A DNA stretch of 64,000 nucleotides from an uncultured Schlesneria sp. (GTDB lineage: Bacteria > Planctomycetota > Planctomycetia > Planctomycetales > Planctomycetaceae), in the NCBI GenBank assembly GCA_903858935.1, contig CAIOKO010000065.1:20759-84758 (forward strand), read 5' to 3'. The notes under the pieces were generated by a model. The model searched no databases. It saw nothing but the letters and a program-made list of their open reading frames with translations, and was not told the origin of the DNA. Position 1 is the stretch's first letter. Each line of letters starts with the position of its first letter. The translations under genes were made by a program, and so were the position numbers. Shown piece by piece: positions 26,779 through 35,544 of this stretch.

Positions 26779-26807
26779 GCCAAAGCATCGATGAATGATG
26801 CTTTGGC
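26779..26807. repeat. Perfect hairpin between oxidoreductase and GspF genes
   Basis: GCCAAAGCATC-GATGAAT-GATGCTTTGGC, an 11-bp perfect stem with 7-base loop, lies about 100 bases after the upstream stop and 54 bases before the next ATG. There is no T-run, so it could be a weak terminator, a processing site or a control site for the GspF gene. Confidence 0.5.
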
Positions 26808-26860
26808 GAGCTGCTTTGCACTGGAACTGCCCCAAAAAATTTATCAGCAACGAGTAATCC

Positions 26861-28102
26861 ATGGCCGAATTTCGGTACGTCGCACGTGAGCTTTCCGGCC
26901 TACAGGTCGAGGGAACTGTTTCGGCGGCATCAGAGCGCGAGGCATTGGGGTCGCTTGCAGCGAAGAATCTGTTTCCTGTTTCGATTAATATGGCGGATTC
27001 CGCCAAGGCACATCATGCTAATAAGCGGCGTCGCGTTCCCGCCCGGATTCTCACCGTCTTCTACACTCAATTGGCCGACCTTTTACGGGCCGGAGTACCG
27101 CTTCTCAGGTCACTTGATCTTCTCGTCAAACAAACGCGACAAATGACCCTGAAACTTGTCGTCCAGGAAGTTCGTGACCAGGTTGCTGACGGAACACGGC
27201 TGGCTGAAGCATTGCGACAACATCCAACGGTGTTCAACGAGTTAACGATCAGCATGGTACGAGCGGGTGAGGAAGGGAGTTTTCTTGAGGAATCTTTACA
27301 ACGGGTTGCCGATTTTACGGAGCACCAGGAAGAGCTGAAAGGGCGGGTTGTTGGAGCAATGGCTTACCCGGCATTTCTCGTTGTCGTTGGCGGGTTGATT
27401 CTTATCGGGATGCTCATCTTTTTCGTTCCGAAATTTGAGCCATTGTTCGAAACGATGCGAACCGAGGGAACTCTTCCCTGGGCCACAATTGCCTTGCTGT
27501 CTGCCAGCAGTTTTATGAAAAAATACAGTTGGGTTGCGATGGGTCTGATTGGGCTGGCAATCTATTTCGGACAGCGATATTTCGCGAACGATATCGGAAA
27601 GCTGAGATTGGATGAACTTCGCCTGAAGATTTTTGGAATCGGTCGAGTCATTCGAAGCCTGGCCGTAGCGCGGTTTTGTCGAGTTCTTGGAACGCTTCTG
27701 AAAAACGGCGTGCCGATTTTGACAGCACTCAATATTGCGAAGGACGCGACTGGCAATCGAGTTATCAGCGCGGCAATCGCTCAGGCTGCGGACCACGTTT
27801 CGTCCGGTCGTACGCTGGCTCAACCGCTGGCCGAATGCGGCCAGTTTCCTGTCGATGTCCTGGAAATGATTGCCGTAGGAGAGGAAGCAAACAACCTGGA
27901 ACAGGTACTGGTGGGAATTGCCGACAAAATGGAACGACAAACGAACCGACAACTGGACATGGTTGTTCGCCTTTTGGAACCACTGATGCTGGTCGTCATG
28001 GCGGGCGTAATTCTATTCGTGCTGATCGCCCTGATGTTGCCAATCTTCAACAGTTCGTCGATGACCGCTGTTGAAACATTCTTCCGTCAAACTGTCGTTT
28101 GA
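26861..28102 (+). CDS. Type II secretion / type IV pilus inner-membrane platform protein (GspF/PilC family)
   Basis: 413 residues with the normal layout: a soluble N-terminal domain starting MAEFRYVARELSGLQVEG, then two homologous GspF domains (about 60-190 and 265-395) with FYTQLADLLRAGVPLLRSLD and FCRVLGTLLKNGVPILTALN, and three membrane helices (about 165-190, 215-238 and 370-395). It would be the platform that couples the assembly ATPase to pseudopilin polymerisation. No ATPase, pseudopilin or secretin gene lies in the window, so this is an orphan copy, or the system is scattered as is common in planctomycetes. Confidence 0.9.
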   Translation: MAEFRYVARELSGLQVEGTVSAASEREALGSLAAKNLFPVSINMADSAKAHHANKRRRVPARILTVFYTQLADLLRAGVPLLRSLDLLVKQTRQMTLKLVVQEVRDQVADGTRLAEALRQHPTVFNELTISMVRAGEEGSFLEESLQRVADFTEHQEELKGRVVGAMAYPAFLVVVGGLILIGMLIFFVPKFEPLFETMRTEGTLPWATIALLSASSFMKKYSWVAMGLIGLAIYFGQRYFANDIGKLRLDELRLKIFGIGRVIRSLAVARFCRVLGTLLKNGVPILTALNIAKDATGNRVISAAIAQAADHVSSGRTLAQPLAECGQFPVDVLEMIAVGEEANNLEQVLVGIADKMERQTNRQLDMVVRLLEPLMLVVMAGVILFVLIALMLPIFNSSSMTAVETFFRQTVV

Positions 28103-28135
28103 GACCACGAATTTCCGCTGAAACAGAGTGGACGT

Positions 28136-28789
28136 CTATCGCAGCGAAACCTCCGAAAACAGCTCGAGCATCGCTTCAAGCGGCAACCCGACCACGTTGC
28201 TGAGACTTCCCTCGACTCGCTCGATGAAGACGCTTGCAGCCCCTTGAAGGGCATAGCCGCCTGCTTTGCCTCGCGGTTCACCAGTGAGCAGGTACCAGTT
28301 CAGCCAGGTCTCAAGATTTCGCTTGAACGTAACTTGCGTCTCAACAACCCTTTCGGCAGTTCGGCCATCAGGCGTGATGACATGTAAGGCGGTTGCCGCA
28401 CAATGAGTTTTTCCAGCGTAGTATTCTAGAAACCAGGACCGAACTACTTCACGCCATTCCTCTGTTTCTGGAGGCTGCCCTAAAACGACTGGCCGACCGA
28501 CGGAATCTTTCACGATCACCGTCGTATCTGCTGCAATGATTAATGTCCGTGGTCGCTCGTAGAGCTGTGATTCTTCGTCATTCAGTTGTCGCCTGACTTG
28601 TTCGGCTTTGTGCCGAGCAATCTCCAGCATTCGACACTTGATGGCGTCTATGTCCTGGCAATCATTGAAACCGGCTTCCTCTGCCGATTCTGGCGGACGG
28701 ACAGCAATTAATTCTGGATGAATCACCAGTTGCAGAAGTTCACGTCGACGCGGAGACCGGGAAGCGAGGATATACCGACGAAACGACAT
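28136..28789 (-). CDS. maf: Maf family nucleoside triphosphate pyrophosphatase
   Basis: 217 residues from MSFRRYILASRSPRRRELLQ, the classic Maf N-terminus (ASxSPRR-x-ELL); a start 50 codons upstream is rejected because that leader is not conserved-looking. Other family signs are IIAADTTVIV with its Asp, KPL-equivalent region and GKAGGYALQGAAS near residue 175. Maf enzymes hydrolyse non-canonical or methylated nucleoside triphosphates (m7GTP, dTTP/UTP or pseudo-UTP depending on subfamily), cleaning the nucleotide pool. It is slightly longer than the usual 190-200 residues because of an insert around the WLNWYLLTGEPRG segment. It is convergent with the GspF gene. Confidence 0.9.
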   Translation of the reverse strand: MSFRRYILASRSPRRRELLQLVIHPELIAVRPPESAEEAGFNDCQDIDAIKCRMLEIARHKAEQVRRQLNDEESQLYERPRTLIIAADTTVIVKDSVGRPVVLGQPPETEEWREVVRSWFLEYYAGKTHCAATALHVITPDGRTAERVVETQVTFKRNLETWLNWYLLTGEPRGKAGGYALQGAASVFIERVEGSLSNVVGLPLEAMLELFSEVSLR

Positions 28790-29075
28790 AGTTATTTCAA
28801 CGTGGTTGAGTTTGAGCGAAAACATAAGGGGATAATCGTATTCTCGAACTAGAATACACGGATCATTACTGGATTGCGCGTCAGGCAAGCCGTGCTGGCT
28901 AAACGTCATTGTCGTTAAAAATGTTTTTCGTGACTGCAAAGAAAATCGTTGACAATTGCCCCCGTGGACTCAACAATGCCCAGCTGAGAACGCAGTTGCT
29001 TGAGGGCAGCTCGTGGTTATCGCTTGTTGTGGACGAAACAACCTGTTCATGTGTATCGGATTGTGGAGCTAACTA

Positions 29076-29354
29076 ATGTCGTTTGACTTTGACGTTGACG
29101 AAATGGACCCTGAACTGGAATTGGCCGGTGAGGACTTCGAAGGTTCTGACTTGGGTGAAGAGGCGATTTTTGAAGAAATCGACTTTGATTCACTTGGCAT
29201 TGATCCGGGAGGCCCAACCGTCGCAAAGCCTGGGTCTGAAGAAAAAGTGTTGATGTTAGCAGCACGATACGCTGCCGGGGTTCCACTCTGGCACGAAAAT
29301 GACTGCTACGATCACAGTCCCGGCGCGGTTCCTCGCCTGATCCAAAAGGGCTGA
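29076..29354 (+). CDS. Small acidic conserved-type hypothetical protein
   Basis: 92 residues. The first half is extremely acidic (DFDVDEMDPELELAGEDFEG and EEAIFEEIDFDSLG), while the second half (EEKVLMLAARYAAGVPLWHE, NDCYDHSPGAV) looks like an ordinary folded segment with Cys and two His. It has no signal peptide and its family is unknown to me. It has its own strong terminator directly behind it, which argues that it is a real, separately expressed gene. Confidence 0.65.
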   Translation: MSFDFDVDEMDPELELAGEDFEGSDLGEEAIFEEIDFDSLGIDPGGPTVAKPGSEEKVLMLAARYAAGVPLWHENDCYDHSPGAVPRLIQKG

Positions 29355-29375
29355 TTTCGCCCAGTTTGACTTAGT

Positions 29376-29412
29376 GCCCCGGCAAGCAAGATTCGTTTGC
29401 CGGGGCTTTTTT
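29376..29412 (+). terminator. Strong intrinsic terminator
   Basis: GCCCCGGCAA (29376-29385) pairs with TTGCCGGGGC (29397-29406), a perfect 10-bp GC-rich stem, followed at once by six T. It lies 22 bases after the stop of the small acidic gene and separates it from the pheA cluster. Confidence 0.93.
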
Positions 29413-29532
29413 CTTACTTATGTCGATTCCTTGCAATTATCGGGGTTCAGCTGTAAAAGATTTGTTGAATTTTAGTATCAGCAATTATCAAGTTTTAATG
29501 AAGAACCTCGAACCTACCTCGGAGTCGCTTGG

Positions 29533-30687
29533 ATGGCCAGTAAACCGGTGCCAAAAAAGGTCGTAAAGAACAGTGTCGCACCGGCTTCCGCCAAAACCTC
29601 GACGAATTCTGCGCCACGTGCCGCAGCAACTTCTCCGACGGAAATGGCGAAGTTGGATTCCGAGATCCTCAAGTTGATCAATCGTCGCGCTGCCGCAACT
29701 GCGAAATTGATTGAGTCAGACCCAAACTGGTGGTCAGCTACTTATGACCCTCGATCTGACGACGATCTGTTAAAACGGATCGAAGGCGAGAACCAGGGCC
29801 CACTGCCGGCAGACGCAGTACGAGGGGTTTTCCGGCAGGTTTTGAGTGCCGTCAGAAACCGTGTTCGTCCACGCCGTGTGACATACCTTGGCCCAGCCTT
29901 CAGCTTTACGCATATGGCTGCTGTGGAGCGGTTTGGGGAATCGTCCGATTTGATTCCCGTGAACACAATTGCCGCAGTTTTTGAAGAAGTAAACCGCGGG
30001 CACGCCGACTTTGGCGTTGTGCCAATTGAAAACAGCACTGACGGCCGAATCATCGATACACTGGATATGTTCACACGACTTCCGCTGAGGATCTGTGGCG
30101 AGATTCAACTGTGTATTCACCACAATCTTCTAGGCAAGGTGTCACGTGGTGAAATCAATGAAGTCTATAGCAAGCCGCAAGCGCTCTCCCAATGCCGAGA
30201 TTGGTTAAGCCGGAATATGCCTCAGGCAAGGCTGATTGAAGTCACTAGCACTTCAACGGCAGCACAGTTGGCCCGGGATAAACCAGGAGCAGGTGCAATT
30301 GCAAGCCGTCAAGCCGCCGTCGAATATGGACTGCAGATCCTTGCAGACTCTGTTGAAGACAATAAGAACAACGTCACTCGGTTTGCGATGATTGGGGACA
30401 AACCCGTCGGGCCAACCGGTCGAGATCGAACGTCGTTGTTGCTTCAAATTGGTGACAAGCCAGGTGCCTTGGCCGATGCACTTGGGTCATTCAAGCAAAA
30501 TAAGATTAATTTGACTTGGATTGAATCCTTCCCACTGCGCGGTGCAGAAAGCGGTTACATTTTCTTTATCGATTGCGAAGGCCACGCGAAAGACGCCAAG
30601 GTCAAACGAACGTTGGACGAACTGGAACGTCTTGCGGTTCGTATGGAAGTACTGGGTTCGTATCCTCGCAGCGAAATGATTGGATAA
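29533..30687 (+). CDS. pheA: Prephenate dehydratase with chorismate-mutase-like N-terminus and ACT domain (P-protein)
   Basis: 384 residues: a low-complexity K/A/S/T leader (1-35), a chorismate-mutase-like helical domain (about 36-112; [20 protein letters not shown] ... [13 protein letters not shown]), the prephenate dehydratase domain (about 115-295; [32 protein letters not shown], and [10 protein letters not shown] with the catalytic Thr-Arg-Phe) and an ACT domain (about 305-375) for phenylalanine feedback. It makes phenylpyruvate from chorismate/prephenate. The usual ESRP of the ACT effector site reads IESFP here, and the mutase core lacks the usual I-K pair before the YDP segment, so mutase activity and feedback may be altered. 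GGAG lies 9 bases before the ATG. It heads a long same-strand cluster. Confidence 0.9.
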   Translation: MASKPVPKKVVKNSVAPASAKTSTNSAPRAAATSPTEMAKLDSEILKLINRRAAATAKLIESDPNWWSATYDPRSDDDLLKRIEGENQGPLPADAVRGVFRQVLSAVRNRVRPRRVTYLGPAFSFTHMAAVERFGESSDLIPVNTIAAVFEEVNRGHADFGVVPIENSTDGRIIDTLDMFTRLPLRICGEIQLCIHHNLLGKVSRGEINEVYSKPQALSQCRDWLSRNMPQARLIEVTSTSTAAQLARDKPGAGAIASRQAAVEYGLQILADSVEDNKNNVTRFAMIGDKPVGPTGRDRTSLLLQIGDKPGALADALGSFKQNKINLTWIESFPLRGAESGYIFFIDCEGHAKDAKVKRTLDELERLAVRMEVLGSYPRSEMIG

Positions 30688-30691
30688 TCAG

Positions 30692-31471
30692 TTGACTCGG
30701 ACTCTTTTTATCGTCGGTAATTGGAAGATGAATACGACTTTGCAGTCAGGGCAGTCGCTCGCTGCAGAGATCGTGCACGGACTTGCAGGTGGGGTATCGG
30801 GCGTCGATGTCGGTGTTTGCCCGCCGTCTCTATACCTGATTCCGATTGCTGAAAAGCTTCGTGGGTCCAAGGTTGTGCTCGGCGCTCAGAATTCATCTCC
30901 AGAGAAACCTGGTGCTTTCACCGGCGAAGTGGCCATTGAGATGCTGCTCGATGTCGGTTGCCAATGGGTAATACTTGGTCATAGTGAGCGAAGGCAGTTT
31001 TTCGGCGACACTGACGAAGTCGTCAACAAAAAATTAATTGCCGCTTTGGAGCGAGGCCTCAGGGTCATTTTCTGCATCGGTGAAATGCTGGAAGATCGAA
31101 AGACTGGTCGCACCGAGACGGTACTTGAAACACAACTCTCCAAAGGGCTGTTAAACCTCACACCAGAGCAGATGGCAAAGGTTGTGATCGCTTACGAACC
31201 TGTCTGGGCAATCGGAACTGGAGTCACAGCTTCTCCCGAACAGGCCGAAGAAACCCATGCATATATTCGCAAATGGCTTTCCAGCCGGTTTGGTCAGGCT
31301 GTCGCGGACGCCACCCGAATACAATATGGCGGAAGCGTCAAGGGAGACAATGCCAGGGAACTGCTTGCCAAGCCTAATATCGACGGTGCGCTAGTCGGCG
31401 GAGCCAGCTTGAAGTCGGACCAGTTCCTCGCGATTATTCGCGCTGCTGACGAAATAGCAAAAACACACTAA
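30692..31471 (+). CDS. tpiA: Triosephosphate isomerase
   Basis: 259 residues from a TTG start at 30692, giving (M)TRTLFIVGNWKMN, the normal TIM beginning. No ATG or GTG is available before the conserved GNWKMN, and an earlier TTG at 30680 would overlap pheA by 8 bases. Catalytic residues are visible: Lys12 in GNWKMN, His in ILGHSERR, Glu in AYEPVWAIGTG, and the phosphate-binding IQYGGSVKGDNA and GALVGGASL. It interconverts glyceraldehyde-3-phosphate and dihydroxyacetone phosphate in glycolysis and gluconeogenesis. The tight junction with pheA (4 bases) suggests translational coupling. Confidence 0.95.
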   Translation: MTRTLFIVGNWKMNTTLQSGQSLAAEIVHGLAGGVSGVDVGVCPPSLYLIPIAEKLRGSKVVLGAQNSSPEKPGAFTGEVAIEMLLDVGCQWVILGHSERRQFFGDTDEVVNKKLIAALERGLRVIFCIGEMLEDRKTGRTETVLETQLSKGLLNLTPEQMAKVVIAYEPVWAIGTGVTASPEQAEETHAYIRKWLSSRFGQAVADATRIQYGGSVKGDNARELLAKPNIDGALVGGASLKSDQFLAIIRAADEIAKTH

Positions 31472-31576
31472 AATCCTTTTTTTACATCTCCACCGGCAGC
31501 AAACTGATGGAAGAGTGGCGTCAATCGCGATAGAGATTCAGCGATTTTAATTTGACGATGGAAAGATGACGGTTTC

Positions 31577-32119
31577 ATGATCACGTTCTCGTATTTCTTA
31601 ATGACGCTTCTAATGTTTGCCGGCTTGTTTCTTATTGGCCTTATTTTGTTACAACGAGGACGAGGGGGCGGCCTCGCCGGTGCGTTTGGCGGAATGGGCG
31701 GTCAAAGTGCGTTTGGAACAAAAGCAGGCGATGTCTTTACTCGAATTACCATCGGCGTGGCAGCTGCGTGGATACTCCTTTGTGCTGGAAGCGTTGTGGC
31801 TTTACATAACTCGACGGGGCAACTCATTACTGGTTTGCCAGACAAACCAAAAGTGAATGCAGACGTGGATGCCAAATCAAAACAGAGTTCAGACAGTAAA
31901 GAAGGTGGTGCTCAAGACGGCAGTGATATGGGCCAGGATAGTGACCTGAAGCTGAATTTTGATTCTGAAACTAAGGCTGTAGCACCTGAAAACAAGTCAT
32001 CGGCAATTGAAGAAAAAATCAAGGCGCCAGCGGTCGACAAGAGCGAGCCTGAACCAGCTTCACCATCCGGCGCAGCGAAGAAGACAGACAATTCAACTCC
32101 TGAAGGTGAGAAGAACTGA
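31577..32119 (+). CDS. secG: Preprotein translocase subunit SecG with long C-terminal tail
   Basis: 180 residues. Two membrane helices (about 3-22 and 55-75) enclose the conserved loop LILLQRGRGGGLAGAFGGMG and QSAFGTKAGDVFTRIT, diagnostic for SecG, the auxiliary subunit of SecYEG. Most SecG proteins end soon after the second helix; here about 95 extra residues follow (from NSTGQLITGLPDKPK), rich in D, K, S, E and P and probably disordered. Gene order tpiA-secG is common in many bacteria. GGAAAGATG lies upstream of the ATG. Confidence 0.92.
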   Translation: MITFSYFLMTLLMFAGLFLIGLILLQRGRGGGLAGAFGGMGGQSAFGTKAGDVFTRITIGVAAAWILLCAGSVVALHNSTGQLITGLPDKPKVNADVDAKSKQSSDSKEGGAQDGSDMGQDSDLKLNFDSETKAVAPENKSSAIEEKIKAPAVDKSEPEPASPSGAAKKTDNSTPEGEKN

Positions 32120-32205
32120 GAGATTTCGAAGTCGGAAGGCTCGTCCAACGATAGTTCGGAAGTTTTATCATTGATCGGCGAGTACCTCTTTTCAGGTGCA
32201 AGTTC

Positions 32206-33087
32206 GTGCTGCTGAGTATGACGGGTTATGGCGAGTCAATTGTTCAAAACGAACAAGGGTTTTGTCGTGTCGAAATTCGGACTGTGAACAATCGACACTT
32301 TAAGTTGTCCTTGCGTTGTCCCGATGGATTTCTTCAGCAGGAAGCGGAATTCGAGCGATTACTACGCGAAACAATCTCGCGGGGTTCCGTTTACCTTTCA
32401 GTCAAATTTGATCAATCCGGGGACTCGGCTGGACCTCGATTGAATACGGAAGTTTTGAAATCCTATTGGAGGCAACTTAACGAAGTCTGCCGGGATTTGT
32501 CTGTTCAACCACCCGATCCGACGCGTTTATTGGATTTGCCCGGCGTATTACGCGAGGACTCATTTGACAGTGACGTTGTCGAACGCCTTTGGCCATTGGT
32601 CGAACAGGCAGTCAAAGGGGCAGCGAAGCACTTGCAGGATTTTCGCAGTAAAGAGGGGGCTTCGACCGCTTTTGAACTACGCCAGCTCTGTAAGTCGATT
32701 GAAACGGCGTTAGAGCAAATTGTGGTAATGGCACCTCAAGTTTCCCGTGATTACCACGAAAAGCTGGTTCAAAGAACACGAGATTTGCTTTCGGGAACCG
32801 ACGTAAAAATTGAGCCAGCTGACGTGATCAGAGAAGTTGCAGTCTATGCAGATCGTTGCGATATTCATGAAGAAATCACGCGACTTCGAAGCCACATCAA
32901 TCAATTTTTTACGCTGATTGAAGGAGAGAAATCTCCGGGTCGGAAGCTGGATTTTCTCTGTCAGGAAATGTTTCGCGAAGTGAATACAATCGGTTCCAAG
33001 GCAAACCACGTCGGTCTGTCACATTCGGCCGTGGATTTAAAGTCGAGCGTCGAGCGAATTCGTGAGATTGTGCAGAACGTTGAGTAA
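32206..33087 (+). CDS. YicC family endoribonuclease-type protein
   Basis: 293 residues, the normal length. It starts [13 protein letters not shown] from GTG 32206 (an ATG at 32218 giving MTGYGES is also possible). It has the YicC N-terminal SMTGYG ... [18 protein letters not shown] and the C-terminal DUF1732 region ending [21 protein letters not shown]. coli YicC is a stress-related RNase that degrades the small RNA RyhB. It sits immediately upstream of gmk, the conserved neighbour, which supports the call. Confidence 0.93.
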   Translation: MLLSMTGYGESIVQNEQGFCRVEIRTVNNRHFKLSLRCPDGFLQQEAEFERLLRETISRGSVYLSVKFDQSGDSAGPRLNTEVLKSYWRQLNEVCRDLSVQPPDPTRLLDLPGVLREDSFDSDVVERLWPLVEQAVKGAAKHLQDFRSKEGASTAFELRQLCKSIETALEQIVVMAPQVSRDYHEKLVQRTRDLLSGTDVKIEPADVIREVAVYADRCDIHEEITRLRSHINQFFTLIEGEKSPGRKLDFLCQEMFREVNTIGSKANHVGLSHSAVDLKSSVERIREIVQNVE

Positions 33088-33179
33088 TCGCATCTTGGGT
33101 GAGCAGACCTCCTTTGGGTCGCAAGTCCGCTCGGGATAGATTGGATTTGCTGGCAAACAAGCATAATGGCCGATCAACT

Positions 33180-33770
33180 ATGCCTGATTCATCGATGTAC
33201 GAGGGTAAATTTCAAATACTTGTGTTGTCGGGACCAAGTGGTAGCGGCAAGACTACGATCGTGGAACGTTTGGTCGCACAGTCTCCTGTTCCGCTGATTA
33301 AAGTGATTTCAGCAACAACGCGGCCACAGCGGAAAGGTGAAGTTGACGGAATCGCCTATTACTTTTTGACATCCGAAGAATTCGTGACGCGTCGCAATCG
33401 GGGTGATTTTTTGGAGACGGCAGAGGTTTTTGGTGCCGGGTATTGGTATGGAACCCTGAAATCTGAGATCCAAAGGGCGAAAGAAGCAAACGGCTGGGCA
33501 TTTCTCGAAGTGGATGTCCAGGGAGCATTTAAAGTTGTCGAGCATTATCCCGATGCGCTGACGATTTTCTTAAAGCCGCCCTCGATCGAGATTTGTGAAC
33601 AGCGGTTGCGCTCACGAGGGACCGATTCTGAAGAAACGATTCAGCGAAGATTGCAGAAGGTACATCAAGAGCTAGCGTTGGCAAGCCGTTATTGTTATCA
33701 AGTAGTGAATGATGAGCTCGACCGAGCCGTGGACGAGATAATCTCGATCATTAAAAAGCATGCGAATTAG
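33180..33770 (+). CDS. gmk: Guanylate kinase
   Basis: 196 residues from ATG 33180 ([20 protein letters not shown]); the start 27 codons earlier adds a leader not seen in the family. The P-loop is [10 protein letters not shown], followed by [20 protein letters not shown] (GMP-binding), [26 protein letters not shown] and the lid region [17 protein letters not shown]. It phosphorylates GMP to GDP. The stop is 14 bases before rpoZ, the classic gmk-rpoZ pair. Confidence 0.95.
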   Translation: MPDSSMYEGKFQILVLSGPSGSGKTTIVERLVAQSPVPLIKVISATTRPQRKGEVDGIAYYFLTSEEFVTRRNRGDFLETAEVFGAGYWYGTLKSEIQRAKEANGWAFLEVDVQGAFKVVEHYPDALTIFLKPPSIEICEQRLRSRGTDSEETIQRRLQKVHQELALASRYCYQVVNDELDRAVDEIISIIKKHAN

Positions 33771-33784
33771 ACGAACTGGAAAAT

Positions 33785-34054
33785 GTGATGCTGGACGAAT
33801 TGAAAGAAGAAGAGATTGTAAAGAAGGTCGGCGGCCGGTTTAAGCTTTCTTCGCTGATCCAAAAGCGCATGGTTGTTTTGAATCGCGGAACGCGTCCATT
33901 GGTTGAAATTCAAAGCAAGAACGCGATGGAAATCGTCGTACAGGAAATCATTCAAGACAAGATTTACCTGGACGCAAGTGGTGCGGTAATGACTCGCAAC
34001 GACGAAAATCGCGAGCGGCATTTTTCCAGTGGTCCTTCGCTCGACGACATGTAA
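33785..34054 (+). CDS. rpoZ: DNA-directed RNA polymerase omega subunit
   Basis: 88-89 residues; start GTG 33785 or ATG 33788. The omega core is seen in [19 protein letters not shown] and [18 protein letters not shown] (N-R-F-x-L..L..KR....G..P), and its place directly after gmk is diagnostic. Omega helps assemble RNA polymerase by binding the beta-prime subunit. The C-terminal 25 residues are polar and variable. Confidence 0.9.
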   Translation: MMLDELKEEEIVKKVGGRFKLSSLIQKRMVVLNRGTRPLVEIQSKNAMEIVVQEIIQDKIYLDASGAVMTRNDENRERHFSSGPSLDDM

Positions 34055-34143
34055 TCTCTGTTGAAACCATTCCGAGCGTCGGGATCAATCCGGCATACCG
34101 AAAGGGCGCCGTCAACTGATTCATAATCGAGGCCGCGCAGGGT

Positions 34144-34689
34144 ATGACGGGTCGCGAGATTCTATTGGGTGTTACAGGGGGAGTTGCTGCATACAAGGCC
34201 GCCGATCTATGCAGCAAGATTGTCCAACAGGGTGATTTTGTTTCCGTCGTAATGACAGAATCAGCCGGGCAATTTATCGGAGCGACGACGTTTGAAGCCT
34301 TGACGGGGCGACCAGTCTACTCTGACTCCTTCCGACCGATTGAGCACTTTCAAGGTGAGCATATCGGTCTTGCCAGACGTGCTAAATTGTTTGTGGTCGC
34401 CCCGGCGACTGCAAATTTCCTGGCACAGGCAGCGGGTGGATTCGCTGGAGATTTGCTTTCTACACTTGTTCTCACAGCAACGTGCCCGCTTCTGCTGGCA
34501 CCCGCAATGAACTGCGACATGTGGGACAAGAAATCCGTGCAGCGGAACGTGGCCCAATTACGTTCAGACGGCGCCCACTTTGTCGACCCTGGTTCTGGTT
34601 GGCTTAGCTGCGGCCAGATCGGCAGCGGTCGCATGGCGGAGCCGGTCGAAATCCTCGCGACGATCAACAAAATGCTTGACCAACTTTGA
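34144..34689 (+). CDS. coaC: Phosphopantothenoylcysteine decarboxylase (stand-alone CoaC)
   Basis: 181 residues of an HFCD flavoprotein: [20 protein letters not shown] at the start (FMN-binding), [31 protein letters not shown] with the A-P-A-T-A-N signature, and [19 protein letters not shown] with PAMN carrying the catalytic Asn and its neighbours. It converts 4'-phosphopantothenoyl-cysteine to 4'-phosphopantetheine in CoA synthesis. In most bacteria it is fused to CoaB; here the two are separate genes 33 bases apart. Confidence 0.92.
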   Translation: MTGREILLGVTGGVAAYKAADLCSKIVQQGDFVSVVMTESAGQFIGATTFEALTGRPVYSDSFRPIEHFQGEHIGLARRAKLFVVAPATANFLAQAAGGFAGDLLSTLVLTATCPLLLAPAMNCDMWDKKSVQRNVAQLRSDGAHFVDPGSGWLSCGQIGSGRMAEPVEILATINKMLDQL

Positions 34690-34722
34690 TGGTCGAAAAT
34701 CCAGGTTCATGAAGTCGATTGT

Positions 34723-35349
34723 ATGCGAATTTTGATCACGGCCGGCCCGACGCGAGAGTATTTAGACGACGTACGCTATTTGTCAAATGCGAGCAGCGGT
34801 CGGATGGGATTTGCCATCGCTGAAGCCATTACAGCGGCAGGGCATCAAGCCGTTCTCGTCAGCGGCCCCGTGATGTTGACACCGCCAGCGGGTTGCGAAA
34901 TACATCAGGTCGAAACGACGCAAGATTTGCTTGATACATGCAATCGTCTGTTTATTGATTGCCAGGGGGTGATTGCAACGGCTGCGGTTTGTGACTACCG
35001 ACCTCGCGAACGATTTCCGGGAAAGCTAGCAAAAACCGGAGTCTCGCTTGAGCTCGAGTTGGTGGAAACAGCAGACGTTCTCGCTGAACTTGGTGTTCAG
35101 AAAGGAAACCGTTGGATTGTCGGGTTCGCCCTCGAATCAGACGAGTTCGCGCACATTAATGCCTTGCGAAAGTTGAAACAAAAAAACTGCGATGCAATTG
35201 TTCTGAATCGACCCACGGCAATTGGATCGACCACAAATCAAATTGAAATCATCGATCGAGCAGGAAGCAGTGTCGCTGCCTTTTCCGGCGAGAAACTCGA
35301 TGTCGCACGGCATCTCTGGCAGTGGATTGCGGACAATTTGTTGACTTGA
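34723..35349 (+). CDS. coaB: Phosphopantothenate-cysteine ligase (stand-alone CoaB)
   Basis: 208 residues matching the C-terminal half of the usual CoaBC fusion: RILITAGPTREYLDDVRYLS, NASSGRMGFAIAEA for the nucleotide site, VIATAAVCDYRP, and K-L-x-K in GKLAKTGVSLELELVETADV, then WIVGFALESD and DAIVLNRP. It condenses 4'-phosphopantothenate with cysteine using CTP (bacterial type). It forms a two-step unit with the preceding decarboxylase. Confidence 0.92.
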   Translation: MRILITAGPTREYLDDVRYLSNASSGRMGFAIAEAITAAGHQAVLVSGPVMLTPPAGCEIHQVETTQDLLDTCNRLFIDCQGVIATAAVCDYRPRERFPGKLAKTGVSLELELVETADVLAELGVQKGNRWIVGFALESDEFAHINALRKLKQKNCDAIVLNRPTAIGSTTNQIEIIDRAGSSVAAFSGEKLDVARHLWQWIADNLLT

Positions 35350-35544
35350 TCCCGGAATTCCCGGCATGATCGATACGATCGGATCACGTTTACGAAAAAC
35401 AGCGCGTGTTGTGATGCGTTTTCTCAACCAAGTCTCAATATCGGTGATAGGTTTCCTTGACGCGTGACTCTCATGTGAGTGTCTCGACAAACTTGGCCGT
35501 CGGATTTCTCATTTGTTCTCACAAATGGGCTGGCGGGGGGAACG

